This document shows positions 1 to 13,019 of a stretch of DNA of 64,000 nt, one piece after another; the first letter of the stretch is position 1, and every line of letters starts with the position of its first letter. The DNA comes from Combretum micranthum. Lineage: Eukaryota > Streptophyta > Magnoliopsida > Myrtales > Combretaceae. Where the stretch lies: the NCBI GenBank assembly GCA_024138025.1, contig JAMXBD010001092.1:424980-488979 (forward strand), written 5' to 3'. The translations under genes were made by a program, and so were the position numbers. Below the pieces are notes generated by a model. That model worked only from the letters and a program-made list of their open reading frames with translations, was not told the origin of the DNA and ran no database searches.

Positions 1-480
1 GACATCAAAGCTGTTGCTTTGAAAGAGAAAGCTACAGGAATCGGCATTTGCAGCATCGCTTACTTTACGTTGTTGTTATTTTATTTTCTAAAGACTATAT
101 ATTGTATGTTAGAATAGTAATATTGCATTTATCACTTTGTTTTTTTATTATATTTTCCTTTTTAGCATATTGTATTTTAGGATAGTAACATTGCATTTAT
201 CACTTAAGATTTTATATATATTATTTTCCTTTTTAGGTTTGTTTTAGGGTTATTGTAATGCTATAAATAACCATTTAGGGTTTGTTTTTAAAAGACATTA
301 TTATCATATTGAAATACAATTTTTAAGAGAGTTTTCTCTATTAATTGCTTATTTGCAATTGAGTTTCTATGAATTCAACTAGTATATTGATCACGTTTAT
401 CTTTACGCTTTCCGCACTGCGTCAACTATGTTTTCCATAAATACTATGCAAAGTTAATAATTCAATAGCATTAAATAAAT
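1..480 (+). repeat. Possible copia-like LTR tail, truncated by window edge
   Basis: A TATA-like CTATAAATAA lies near 261-270. It is followed by the A/T-rich leader typical of the R-U5 part of plant copia LTRs, ending near CTTTCCGCACTGCGTCAAC. No terminal CA, target duplication or primer site is visible, so the class is inferred from general layout only. Confidence 0.3.
99..236. repeat. 68-bp tandem duplication, two copies
   Basis: Two diverged copies of a 68-bp unit lie head to tail (about 99-166 and 167-236). Both contain ATTGTAT, then TTGCATTTATCACTT, then TTTTCCTTTTTAG. The duplication lies inside the possible LTR tail and may be an LTR-internal repeat. Confidence 0.7.
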
Positions 481-3430
481 TTAGCTAAAATATCAGCCCT
501 AGAAAAAAATTAAGCATGTAAGGGCTGCATTTTGTATTATCACATAATTAATTGGGAGAAGTTACTTTTAATTTAGCAATGTTTAATCATTTTTTTCTTG
601 TTTATGTTAATGAATACTCTGTTTTGATGAAGTCAAATGTTCAAGGAAATCTCAAGTGTCCTTCACTAAGACTACTTTTTTGAGATTTCGTTGAGTGATA
701 TTAGAAAAAAAATATGTTTTTCCGGGTTAATTTTTAATAATGCTATCATTGACTATGTTATTTACAAAGTTTGTTGGGAGATGGAACTATCATAACCATC
801 TAGCGATTTGCAAGATGTTTTACGTCTATAAGTTTTAATATGTATAAACTACTTTATATACAGTCTGTAAATATGCCACCAATAAATGCAATAGAAATTG
901 ACATGTATTAGAAAAAAATATAATCAATTTTTTTTTAAACAATTTTTTATATTTGCAACTAGTATCACACATTTTTTATTCAAGTTAGTAGTTGGTTAAG
1001 TATATCGTATTTGTTACTTTATTAAAAATTCATTTTATTTACATTTTTTTATTGCGAGTAATATCCATTATTAGTTGAAGTTTTCTTCTTTATCTATCGA
1101 TATAAACCTTAATTTCTTCTCGAGATTGAAATTTTTTATTAATTAATTGTTAAATAAAAGTGAAAATAATATTGATGCTTGCTTAAAAAAGGGAGAGAGC
1201 TTTCCTCTCTTTGTTGTAGTTTTTTACTCTGGTTTCTATAAAATAAATCTACACGGCCTTGGGTGACATATGAAAGAATAAAAGCAAAAACAACAACTAA
1301 TCCTTCATTTTAAATTGAACTTTTTGGATATTTTTGTGGTGATCGTAAAATTAAAAGCAAGAATTATTTATATCTTATACTTTATAATATATTGCTCAAG
1401 TGGATAGGTTCAAATGGATATTAAGATACATAGTAAATTTCCACTGGTGGGTAGTATATATGGGAATGATGTCTTCATACTTTTTATCTATCTTAAAAAT
1501 GTAGCCTAAGTAATGTATATAAGATATATATTTCAAGGAAACTTAGAGCATCTATATCCTGTAGGATTTTTATGAGGTTCTTAATGTGTTATATCAGCAT
1601 TTTAAGAACGTTATCTTTTAATAAATATCACCATTTTTTTTCCTAAAGTCTCCACACAAAGTTCTTCAAATCATTTTAAGATTCATTAGTTCAATTTACT
1701 TTAAAATAATACACTTAACAAAAAAAAAGAATTATAAAAGACGTGAAAAATCTTACCTTTTAGAATCCTCGACGAGAACTTTAAAAAGTATAAGAGTCTC
1801 CACCCATCCCTAACCTACCTTATAAATATTATTAACTAGTAATAATGACTGTAAAACAATATTAAATTCTTATCTTCTATAATCTATAACTAAAATAAAT
1901 ATAAATAAAAATAAATTAGACATATAAACTACAACTTAGGTCTCTTATTTATAAGAAGCTTGAGTGCATTTCTTGGTTCTTCCACCTCTATCATATCTCA
2001 TTCATACGTCTCTAATCTTGACTTCTTGTTACTCATGACAAACTCATGGTGTGAAAATATAATACAAAAATTTAAATCATAGAATGTTGTGAAAATATAA
2101 ATAGGCTCAAGTTTGTAAAATAATCTTAGAAATTTGATATTATAAGAATATAATGAATTTAAATTTAGCATCCTATGCATTGTAGGTCTCACAAAGTATA
2201 AGCTTTAGAGTAACTTGTAATGTTACAGGTAAGTTTCAATTTTAAAATTCAAGAATACACCCTATAGGACAGGGTATTGGTAAATCTTGTACCGCATTTG
2301 ATGTGCAGTTGCCCAATCTTATCTCTAGCTATATTATTTTTATTTTTTTTATTTTGTCAATACATGTCGTAAGTTTGGGAAAAAGAGTAATTGATTTTGA
2401 TCCATGTCATTGTGAGACCATTATTCACACTACTAAGTTACCATAAATTTCACTCTAGGGCTATTTTATTTTTAAGAGTACCATTATAGCTGGGGTGTTA
2501 TATATGTATATATATATAAATACACATATTATATTTTAAATGTGAGACAGCTGAATTTGGAGCTAATGCATAAAGTTAGTGATCGAAATCCAAGCTGTAC
2601 TCAAAATTGAAGTTGAATATACATTTCCAAGCCTTATTCACCTTTAATTTCGTGGCGCTATTAGCATATAGTGATATCCATTATGAGAATGAAAAGTTTG
2701 GTGTCTAATATTAAAAGGGAACAAAAATCAATATTATATCAATACTGCAAATGAGTCATCCTGCTTTTACAAAATGATCCGTCAATTGATTTAAATCAAT
2801 GGATGACTATTAAACTTTGATAAGGATTATATCGTCAACTTGTCATCTTTATTTAAGATTTGATATTTCTGTTTTTTATTATGAATTTATATCAAATCAC
2901 TTAAAAACTTATATTTCTTCTGGAATCACTTTATCATTATTTACTAGATCAACCACCGTATTAATCCTTCTGGCAGGGAAAAAAAAAACAAAGGGAATAA
3001 CGCCTTATTAATCTTTTCAGTTCGCTCTCGTTTTATTTTCATAGTTTAGTTTATTTGCATATAGCTAGTAAACATAGACTTGGAGTGTTGTGTGTATAAG
3101 ACATGGAAGTGTCGATATGATTAAATTTAAAATTTAAAACAATTGTTGAATCAACTATTGTGCACGCACCCATAATCAAACAAAGGAAAATAGTTGTTTG
3201 AACGATCTTGAAATTAGAAAAGAAATGAAATTTGTAATGCATTATACGAGTAAGTAGACCCGTACCGTACTTGAGCAACTACTTCCAGACATCAAGAATC
3301 AAATGATAGGAATGGATAGATTTCCCAGAGCTTACTGTCATGAGGAATGGTACAAGTGTGTAGTATTCATATTTTGCACTCATCGTGGACAATATTTCAA
3401 TGTGTATGATGTAGTACCTAATATGGAGTA
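481..3430. other. Unassigned AT-rich intergenic DNA
   Basis: I see no exon chain, RNA gene or bounded transposon here. Open frames are short (64-75 codons) and low in complexity. The stretch is probably decayed repeat sequence. Confidence 0.5.
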
Positions 3431-3438
3431 TTATAACT

Positions 3439-5170
3439 TGTTACGTATTTTCAGTGGATAAAAATACATTAAGATTATAGTTCCATAAATCCACAAAGAT
3501 AATCATATAACTTGAAATAATTACATATAAGAGCACATGTTTAGAACAAATTATACAAACAGAACTTCTTGATAACATAGTTGGCATAAACCAAAGCCAA
3601 CATAATTCAAACTTAAAATATCATAATAAGGTGTCTCAAAAAGGTTTCAAAAACACTAAAACTGTTTAAAACTTCATAAGATCTTCTAATAGTCATCTTC
3701 AGATCCAAACTACTCTAAAGGTCAGCAAGATAATCAAGTTCACTATTATCATTCTCGTAGTCCACATAGACATCATATCCAGAAAGATTGATTACTACGA
3801 GATCGTCACTTGTTTTTGAAAAATAGAAAGAAATGAGCATAAAAGCTCAGTATACTATACCACAAACACATATACATGAACAATAATAAACAATTTCACA
3901 TACAACCTAATAACTAATATAGCAACACTTTATTATGTTTGATTAGCCAGCAAACAACACAGCCTAGGGCCATTCATGCCTAACGTTAAACCCGAATCAA
4001 CTCATGACTTCTTGAAAACAACCAATATTGAAAATAATAATATATCAAATATTGGTGCTGGGAACTTCCATACACCCTGGATACCGTTTTCGCACACTCC
4101 TACACTATCAAAATTATCTCTGTGCACGAATCCACTTAGGACAATGTCATACACAAATCATTAGGGTGTCATCTTAGTAGCAACGGTCCTCTCAATCTAT
4201 TAGACCCAATCATGACAAGTAGCAAATCAATCTAAAACCATATAATATTATTCATTCATAAATTCTAATCCTACAAATCATAAACAGCATACAAGATAAG
4301 GTCGTACTAGAAATATCTTTTAGGAACAAAAATCCTAATTTCACTAATACACTTGCTCCTATAAACAAATTTGCATTCTCAACATGTTTTCATAAAATAA
4401 ACATAAAAAAAATTTCATTTAAACCCCAAATCTCAAAGAATTATCAGTCCCTATAATCATACACACCTTTCTCCTTTTGATTGTAAAATAATAATATTTC
4501 CAAAAGAATAAGGTTTCTCCATAAACTCCTTTAAACTACAACTCCCTTCAATATTATCCAAACAAATTCAAAAAAAGATCACTTTTTATATCACCACAAG
4601 GATAGAAAAGATTCATACTTATCTAGAATTTTGGAATCTTGGTCCTCCTTGATTGCAAAACACAACTCACAAACAAGACTTATGGTTTTTCTCCCCTTCG
4701 AAACCAAAAGAAAACTTTAGGAAAACATTATTTCCTTTAAATCTCTAAAGATTTGAAGAGGATCCACTCACCTTGATCTTGATTCTTGATCTTCTTTGAT
4801 GCCAGGATCATGATTAGAGAGATTTTTGAGAGATTTTTTTGTTTGGGAACGATTTAGGAGAAGAAAGCATAGGTTAGGTTCTAAGGAAAATTTGGAAACT
4901 CCTCAAATTCCATGTCTAAACACTGGCATGAAGGCTAGTGGCTTAAGGAGAAGGCTAGTGACCTATGTAAAAAAGTTGATAGTCTAAAACGTTCAAAGAT
5001 GATTCTGTGGTGCTAAAGGCCAGCACCAACGCCAATGTTGTATAGGTTGAATGCCAGCGGCGTAGAGAGAAAGGCCAATGGCCTTTAGGTGGCTTTGAGC
5101 TGCAACTCTTCATCTTCCATCATGTGTCTGTCATATGATACAACATACATACATACATATATATATTAAG
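3439..5170 (+). mobile_element. Probable long gypsy-type LTR, degraded
   Basis: The stretch starts with a possible TGTTACGTATTTTCAG terminus. It then has an AC-rich body with a GAGCATAAAAGCTCAG block near 3835, the block seen near the 5' end of many plant Tekay/Del-type LTRs. The nested solo LTR at 7953-11537 has a comparable block (AAGCATAACTAGCTTAGTGAG near 8365). The end is placed only approximately and I found no target duplication. Class assignment is inference. Confidence 0.35.
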
Positions 5171-6775
5171 GTTGATCATAAAACCCTGTTATTTTTAATC
5201 AAACAACAATTTTCCCCTTCATTATAAAATATTTATTTTTATATTACATATAAGATACAAGTTCTAGAATACCCAATACCTAACCTATATGAAATTATAA
5301 TAAAATCAATAAAAAATTTAGAATGAAAGATCAGCAATAATTTTATAATTGTTTGGCTAATAAAGTTTTTTGGGGAAACAAAGAGCCCAGCCTTATATGG
5401 TAGAAACTTTAAACAATTAAATCTAAAACCATCTCTCACATTTTTTTCCTTTTTAACCCATCTTCTTTTCCTAGTCTACAAGTTTCATTTTTTATTTCAA
5501 GTAACACATAAACTTTAACTAACAAAATAGATGTAAATGGTTTAAAAAATATCTATTATTATTTATTTATTAAGCTTGACTTATGGGTTGGGTGAAAAGT
5601 CCATGGGAGTTTGGTTTAGTCATTAGGATGACTTAGAGAGATTTGATTTTGTGGGTTTGGACCAGAGATTATTAGACCGGTCTATCGTGTTCAACCTTTC
5701 TCAAGCAAGCTCATGCATAAAAGAAATGGTTATTGACTTTAGCCAATGAGGAGATTATTCAAGATAACAATAAATTGAGTTTACTCCATCTCACTCATCA
5801 ATTACTAAGATGATCTAACGATTGCCATCCATGCCAAATGCCTATAAATATTCAGCCTCTCCTCCTCATTTCTGATTTTTTAGGTGAAAAGACAAAGAAC
5901 ATTCTATTAAGGAAGCTTTACTTGTGAGATGATTTCATAATTTCATGAATTCATTTTCAAAATCTTTGAACAACTTGATTTTCACATATGCAAGTGGATA
6001 AATTAGCATACTTATATCCATAGCCATAGTATTATCTTGAATCCAAAGGAACATGATCACTCAATTCCTCAAGAGACACCTTATCTCTCCAATCTAACCT
6101 TATTTCATGAAAAGGAATGATTTCTAGTAATGATGGATTTAAAAGTGAAAACTTAAACTTTAATGCCAACTTATGTATATATAGGAGCATGAAGAGAACC
6201 ATACCTCTCCAAGAAATAGTAAGGATGTCTTCCATCAAGATAACCATTATGAAGACTTAAAACTTTTCATATTAAACGTGTGGGCTATAATTTCTTACAT
6301 TGCTATCATGGATCAAATGGATAACCCAAACAATTATAATCCAATTGCTCAAGAACTTCAAGGTTGATGCACAAGGTCTACTCAAGTTTTATCTATCACC
6401 TGTGCATTTGAGTCACTAAGACTGCGTGCTTCCTTTCCATCATTCTCTTCAAGTTATCATCTCATCAAGATGCTATTTCTCATCAACATTCTTAAGTCAT
6501 GTACAAGGCACAAGATTTGTGATACATGCATGATCATTTCAGGAAGAACCCTATATCTACAATAGGAAAAATAATTTTTTGATATCATTGGTTTTACTAT
6601 GTCACAAATGTTTTGCTACCCGTTTCATAAATTTTACATATGGAAGAATAAGTACTACAAACATAACTTTTTTTTGTTACACAAACTTGACATTTACGTA
6701 AAGATAATAATTCTAAAACCAAAATTTTGGAGGATAAGATATAAATAGGGCGTCATACACTATTCATTCCACACT
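5171..6775. other. Intergenic DNA with an isolated promoter-like block
   Basis: No gene is supported. Near 5840-5885 a GCCTATAAATATTC motif is followed by a C/T-rich leader, which could be a promoter or an LTR fragment. The open frame at 6032-6247 (minus) has no recognisable domain. Confidence 0.4.
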
Positions 6776-6780
6776 AGCAT

Positions 6781-7028
6781 TGTTAGCTAGTTTGTTATTG
6801 GTTAGATAATATTTTCAGCTAGTTTGTTATTGGTTAGATAATAATCTCCTATTTTTATGGGATTCTTTAAGTGTTTGAATTAGTCTAAAATTAGTTAGCA
6901 TTGAGTTACATATTTCTTGTTCTTTCTGTTATGTTAAAGCTATTTATAAGCCAGCTTTTCATTTCAATAATAACACAGATTTTTCTCTAAGTTTCTTTCT
7001 TTCTTCTACTTTGATTTCATCTTTAACA
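6781..7028 (+). repeat. 5' LTR of the copia element (248 bp)
   Basis: It starts TGTTAGCTAG at the AGCAT duplication and ends CTTTAACA just before the primer site. A 27-bp segment with TTTGTTATTGGTTAGATAAT occurs twice near the start, in this LTR and in its 3' partner. CTATTTATAAG near 6940 is the likely TATA region. Confidence 0.95.
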
Positions 7029-7029
7029 T

Positions 7030-7042
7030 TTGGTATCAGAAC
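7030..7042 (+). other. Primer binding site, initiator Met-tRNA type
   Basis: TTGGTATCAGAAC follows the 5' LTR directly. It matches the usual TGGTATCAGAGC primer site, complementary to the 3' end of initiator methionine tRNA, with one change near its end. Confidence 0.9.
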
Positions 7043-7102
7043 CTCACACGAGGCCTGATTGAATTAGAAACAGCAGTTTTCTACGCGAGTGGTGGTTCAA
7101 AG

Positions 7103-7952
7103 ATGGCAAAAGAAAGTTCATTTGTACAACCATCTGTTCCGAAATTTGATGGGTACTATGATCATTGGGCAATTCTTATGGAGAATTTTTTACGATCAAG
7201 CGAATATTGGAATGTAGTGGAGAATGGGATACCTACAGCAACAGATGGTGGTGCTTTAACAGAGGCATATAGAAAGATTATTGAAGATCATAAGCTGAAA
7301 GATTTGAAAGCAAAGAACTACTTGTTTCAAGCTCTAGATCGTTCAGTTCTGGAGACAATTCTCAACAAGGACACATCTAAGAGCATATGGGATTCAATGA
7401 GACAGAAACATCAAGGTGCAACAAGAGTCAAGCAGGCACATTTGCAAGCTCTACGAAAGGAGTTTGAGGTTCTTGAAATGAAGGTATGAGAATCTGTAAG
7501 TGATTATTTTGCTCGAACTCTTACCATAGTTAACAAGATGAAAGCAAATGGTGAGAACAAGGGAGATGGCGAAGTGGTCTTCAAAATTCTGAGATCAATG
7601 ACTCCAAAGTTTAACTATGTGGTATGTTCTATTGAGGAGTCTAAGGGTACAAGCACTTTATCTATTGATGAGCTACAAAGTAGTTTGCTTGTGCATGGGT
7701 AGCGTATGAAAAGGAATTTTTTAGTAGAAGAAGTACATGCACTGAAGATTTCTTCTAGAGATCAGCTTGGAGGAAGGGGTCGAGGACGAGGAAGCTATAG
7801 ATGAAGAGGAAGGGGAAGGCAGACAAACCTTCGACAAATCCATCGTAGAATGCTTCAATTGTCATAAGTTAGGGCATTTTCAATGGAAATGTCCTAGCAA
7901 GGAGGCAAACTATGTAGAGGTGCAAGAAGAGATGCTGTTGATGGCGTACGTA
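7103..7952 (+). pseudogene. Copia gag remnant with CCHC zinc knuckle
   Basis: Gag is the capsid protein of the retrotransposon. The frame opens at the ATG at 7103 (MAKESSFVQPSVPKFDGYYD), 60 bp after the primer site, and reads as a UBN2-type copia gag for 128 codons to a TGA at 7487-7489. Family-like sequence continues in the same frame after the stop. A second stop (TAG) is near 7700 and a TGA lies in the GR-rich stretch near 7801. A frameshift follows before the CX2CX4HX4C knuckle (CFNCHKLGHFQWKC, 7851-7892). The frame then runs to the nested insertion at 7953. Several stops could be single-base changes of Gly, Arg or Gln codons. No intact gag can be made. Confidence 0.9.
7948..7952. other. 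Target-site duplication ACGTA, left copy
   Basis: ACGTA precedes the TGTCACAC terminus and recurs at 11538-11542 directly after CCTTACA. Confidence 0.9.
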
Positions 7953-10900
7953 TGTCACACTCCAACGGGTACCCTAAACGTGACAGTCTGTTGTATACAA
8001 TATTAAAACTTAAGAATGACTACCCCAGTCGCTCAAAAGATTCCATATCGGTACAAGGCATACATTCACATCAAAGGAAGACCGGTGAAGTAATTGGCAG
8101 CGGAACATGTAAAGTAATACTTAATATATTTCATTGAAATAAAAGTCTTACAACTTCTAAGGAGCATTCCCCTGATAATTTCCATAACAACATGGTCTTA
8201 CTAAATAAATAACTAAGCTAGAAGATTTTAGAAGAAATCTACTCTAAGACTTCAAAACAGAGCTCCTCCAAAAGCTTCCCAAAATATAGATTCTACCCGG
8301 ATGATTAAGATGGTTCTCGGGTGCAAAATAACGGTCCTGCAATATCAAAAGTCTATAGGGGTATAAGCATAACTAGCTTAGTGAGATATTCCTTATACAC
8401 AACATAACAGGCAATCAACCAAGTTTTGTTAATCAAGCATATGAAATGCAATAACCATATGATGAAACATTACATACGACTATCCGGTTTCGTATGTGTG
8501 ATGGATTTATCCTCCATCGATGGTTAGGATGATTTGAACTAAGCCCCAAACGACCTCTTTAAAAGCTTGCGCGTGTCTTGGGGTTCCAACGAACCCTACT
8601 ACTAGTCTCCAGGCTTTCCTTACCTAAAGCGTTCGATCCGGCTCAGCTACAACTTGAGGCCGTATTCCTCAACATCCTAACCCTCAAGATGTAGCTAAGC
8701 AACTTACCTTTCTGGTCCACGCTAAGGAGTAGTAGTAAAATTTCGAAATGATATTCTAAGTGATATGCATGAGCAATTTATTATATGGGGATTCAATATG
8801 ATTTAAATCATTTAAACGATCAGCAATAATTTACACACATGGCAATACATACATTAGAACAATTATATCAATCACATGATCAGGTTCCAGTATATTATCG
8901 TTCATTGATTGAACATAACAATTCATATATATGATTCCCAAGATATCCCACATGCATATCAATTTTATCTTTTCCTAACATCTAGTGCTATATCCTACAA
9001 ACACATGCACGAATACATAAACATAAAGGAAACTCACTCGTCTATAGCGATCTTCTATGAGTCGAAATAATCCTCGGGGAAGAGAAGATCTTGATCCTCA
9101 ACATCTAAACAAAAGAAATACCCGAAGTGAGTATTTTATCCAAGATCTACTCAATTTCTCTAATTCTACCTTATTGAATTCGTCAAAAATCATATGAATG
9201 AAAATCCCAATTTAAAATGGCCATAACTTGCTCATTTTAACTCGAATTTCGCATATTATATACCGATTCTACCTACTCGAAAAGATCTATCTATTTCTAA
9301 GGTTATTTTTATCACAAGAAGTCATTTGGGTCTCGGAATAGTGACATACAAATTGATACGGAAATTCAAGATTTCAAAACTAGAGTTTTCAAATTTTCTT
9401 CATTCAAGGGCTCTTGTACAAAAATATAGATATTTTGTATGGTTGAAAAATCCTTTGAATATATATATATATATATATGGACTCAACTATATGCATGAAT
9501 TTAGTGGTGTTGTCTCAACAATGATTTTGCAAAATGATGTGTCTTAAAAGTGAGAAAAGCTAAGACTTGGAAATCTCCATTTTTAGTTTTGTTGGGAAAA
9601 TTTTATAAGTGAGTATTTCCTTCTTTTAACTTCATTTCTTAATGTTAAGAATAATTAAATTTTCAAAAGGTAATTTTACTCTTTTATGATTCCTACAACT
9701 TTATTTCTAGTGGTTTAAAAATGTAGTTTTTTCTAAATATTTCTTGGTTATGTGTTCTAAAGTTTTTCTAAAGTTAGATCCACCTTAAATAAATAATCAA
9801 TGATCTTATAAGTTATTTATTATTTTTATTTCCTAAGTAAAGCTTATCTAAAGGTTATTCTTTGATAATTTTTGTAAAACTTATCTAAACCTTAGTATGT
9901 TGATGAAAGCTTTATATATGAGTTTAAGAAAACTTAGTTAAACAAAGAATTAAATTTGAAGAAACTTTCTTATTTTATTGGTTTAAAAAGAGAGTTTGTG
10001 ATAACTTTATTTTATGTATTTATTGATGAAATCCAGTATAGTATTATTACTAAAACTTAAGCTAAACTTATCTAACTTTAGAAAATATTTGTTAAGATAA
10101 AACTTTAAGTTTTTATGGAAAAATCATTTCCTATATGACAAAATTTATTTTTAAAGAGATTTCTTATTTTTATTATTTAAGAAAACTCAATTTCATTATG
10201 GTTGAGCAATATCAACATGTTCATGCATGAATGAGAATATGTAACTATGAAAAAAACAACATAAAGGATAAATGTAATAAGAGCATAATAGTAAATCAAG
10301 CATTAGGAACCTTAGCTTCATCAAGGTATCTAGGACTAAGAATAGACTAGTCCCAAAAGGAAAAAAAAAGAAAAAAAGAAAGAAAATTGTTTTGACTTGA
10401 TGAGGACAAGTCTAAGACTAGAAAGACTAGTAGTAATAATAGCATGAAATAAATAAATAAATTGCAAAGCATGAAATAAATAAATAACAAGTGAGCTTAT
10501 ATGCTCTAAAGAATATATATAGGTACATAAATATATTTGTTAGATATAAATAAGAAGTTAACATAATAACATTAATGATATGAGCAAAACATAATAACAA
10601 CAATAGAAATATAAAAATGGATATTCATGAACAAGAATAATACATGAACATAGTGTAGCTTCCATAACAATAAGTTTAGTAAACTCACACCATGGTCATG
10701 TAAAGTTACATGACATGGTAGAAGTAATATAAAGAAAGTTTATTACCTAAAAGATATTTGATGGTGGAGAAAAGGGATGGTATTTGAGAATTTTGGGGTA
10801 TGTAAAAGGAATTTGAGAGAGTATTTGGAGAGATTTTGAGAGGAGAATTTTGGTAGTAAATTTGTGTATAGATGAAGTGTGAAAGAAATGAAAGAGGGGG

Positions 10901-11537
10901 GTATTTATAGAAAAGTTGGAGAAATTATAGTTAATTAAATAAATGAAAAAGAAAAAAATTGATGGCACGAAAGAAAGAGTAATTAAAAATTAATTTTAGA
11001 AAAAGTGTAAGAGAAGTTTGGTAATATGTGGTGTAAATTTTTATAGAAAAGAAAATTGTAAGAAATAGGTATATAGGTTGTAAGAATAGGTAGTAGAAAA
11101 AGTACTATGAATAGTAGACTAGACAATTAAAATACCGTAGTAAAGAAAAACGCGTAAACGGTCTATATCTTATATTTTTAGTCACCAAAAAATTCTAAAA
11201 CTAATATTTTTAAAAACCTTATATTTTTACGAATCTATTGGTGTTGTCGGAATATTTTCACTATCCGATATACCAGGACACGGTTTTTGAAAACTGATCC
11301 CGTTCGGATCCGAAAGACACTAGAAAATTAAGAATCTGATATTTTTAAGCTTTCCTATATTATTACGAATCATATTTCACAATTATCTTAATTTCGTTTT
11401 CTAGGGGTTTAAGAACACGGGATTGCCGGATCTAGATTCACTAGACTAAACATAAAACTAGGTTAACTTTAGGATTCCGGTTTGACTTCCGGTTCTTAAG
11501 ATTTTCTTATATTTACCAAAAAATCTACGGCCTTACA
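7953..11537 (+). mobile_element. Solo LTR, 3,585 bp, nested in the copia element
   Basis: The insert begins TGTCACACTCC and ends CCTTACA, with TGT...ACA ends, and is bordered by ACGTA on both sides. It has no pol motifs, no second LTR copy and no primer site, so it is best read as a solo LTR left by recombination between the two LTRs of a larger element. The TGTCACACYCC start, 3.6-kb length and a CTCAGTAAG-like block near 8370 suggest a Tekay/Del-type chromovirus; that class call is inference. Excising 7953-11537 plus one ACGTA rejoins the copia frame without a shift (MAYV then DVDTPIKKDTW). The short open frames inside are not genes. Confidence 0.9.
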
Positions 11538-11542
11538 ACGTA
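11538..11542. other. Target-site duplication ACGTA, right copy
   Basis: Right-hand partner of 7948-7952. Copia coding sequence resumes directly after it. Confidence 0.9.
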
Positions 11543-12838
11543 GATGTTGATACACCCATCAAAAAGGATACATGGTTTCTTGACTCATGATATAGCAATA
11601 ACATGTGTGGGAAGAAGGATTACTTCACTGATATTGATGATAATTTCAGAGATACAGTGAAGCTGGGTGACAATACATGCATGGCTGTTGCAAGAAAGGG
11701 CATGTGAGGCTGAAAGTAAATGAAGTGGTGCAGATTATTGCGGGAGTTTTTTATGTGCCGCAATTAAAGAACAACTTGCTGAGTGTAAGGCAATTGCAAG
11801 ATAAAGGGCTCTCTTTTTTGTTTCAACATGAAAAGTGCAAAGTGTGTCATCCAGAGAGAGGCTTGATTATGGAAATCAAAATGTCTGCAAATTGAATGTA
11901 TATGTTCAATGCTATATGTCAGCCTGTAGCATCTACTTGTTTTGGTGCAATTACTAAAGATCTAGTGCAGCTTTGGCATTGCAGATATAGGCACTTGAGC
12001 TTTAAAGGCCTGAAGACTCTTCAACAAGAGGAGATGGTGAATAGCCTATCGCAACTAATGTCCCCATCAAAGTTGTGCAGGAACTGTCGTATAGGAAAGC
12101 AACAAAGAGATACGTTTTGAAACAAAGCACTTGGAGAGCATCACATGTTCTACAATTGAGACATGCTAACATTTGCGAACTGATCACACCCATCTCCAAC
12201 AGCAAAAAGAGGTATTTAATCACTTTTACTGATGACTTCAATAGAAAAACGTGGGTTTATTTTTCAGTAGAGAAATCTAAAGCCTTACTGGTTTAGAAAG
12301 TTTAAAGTACATGTTGCAAAGGAATCAGGTTCTTTATTAAAATTTTACAGATTGAGGCGGGGAATTTACATCACACGATTTCAATAATTTTTGTGATGTA
12401 AATGGCATACAAAGACAGTTGACAGCAGCTTACACGCTACAGTAAAACGGAGTTGAGAAGCGAAAGAACAAAACCATTATGAATATGGTTCGTACCATGC
12501 TCTCAGAAAAGAAAATTCCTAAAACCTTTTGGCTTGAAGCAGTCAATTGGGTGGTGCATGTTTTGAATCAGAGTCCAACAATGGTGGTGAAAAGTCAAGT
12601 TCCAGAGGAAGCTTGGAGTGGAGGTAGGCCCTCAATTGAGTACTTTCGAGTTTTTGGATGCGTTTCTCATGTCCATGTACTAAATAGTACAAGAAGTAAG
12701 TTAGATGATAAGAGCATCAGTTGTGTTTTGCTTGGAGTTAGTGAAGAGTCAAAGGCCTACATACTTTATAATCCAATTTCACAAAGGATTATAATCAGTA
12801 GAGATGTTGTATTCAAAGAAGACAAGTGTTGGGATTAG
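11543..12838 (+). pseudogene. Copia protease and integrase remnant
   Basis: This is the continuation of the copia polyprotein. The aspartic protease active-site region (DTWFLDS, then a TGA where the family has Gly) is at about 11571-11590. The GAG-pre-integrase zinc finger (LWHCRYRH...CRNC) is near 11970-12085. The integrase core follows in another frame (ITPISNSKKRYLITFTDDF). The position of the first catalytic Asp reads Asn (RHANIC). A stop after KSKALLV near 12295 and further stops to about 12480 break the core. The last piece (12479-12838) holds the C-terminal part, with SHVHV and VLLGVSEESKAY. It would have processed the polyprotein and inserted cDNA; it is now dead. Confidence 0.92.
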
Positions 12839-13019
12839 GATAAGAAGTATGAAGCAGTCATCACATGCAATTTAGAATGGGATGATCATTCAAACGAGGA
12901 GACAGCCCTAGAAGAGAATGAAGATGGGAGAACATCTGAGAGGAAGAAAATCGTGATTCTAATTCGTCAATTGAAGGGCTCTACTAGCTCAAATGAATAG
13001 AGAATAGAATGCCACCAGT

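Noticed and set aside
12002..12241. Minus-strand 79-codon frame across the copia integrase, and 13527-13835 across reverse transcriptase
   Set aside because: Shadows of the plus-strand copia coding remnant.
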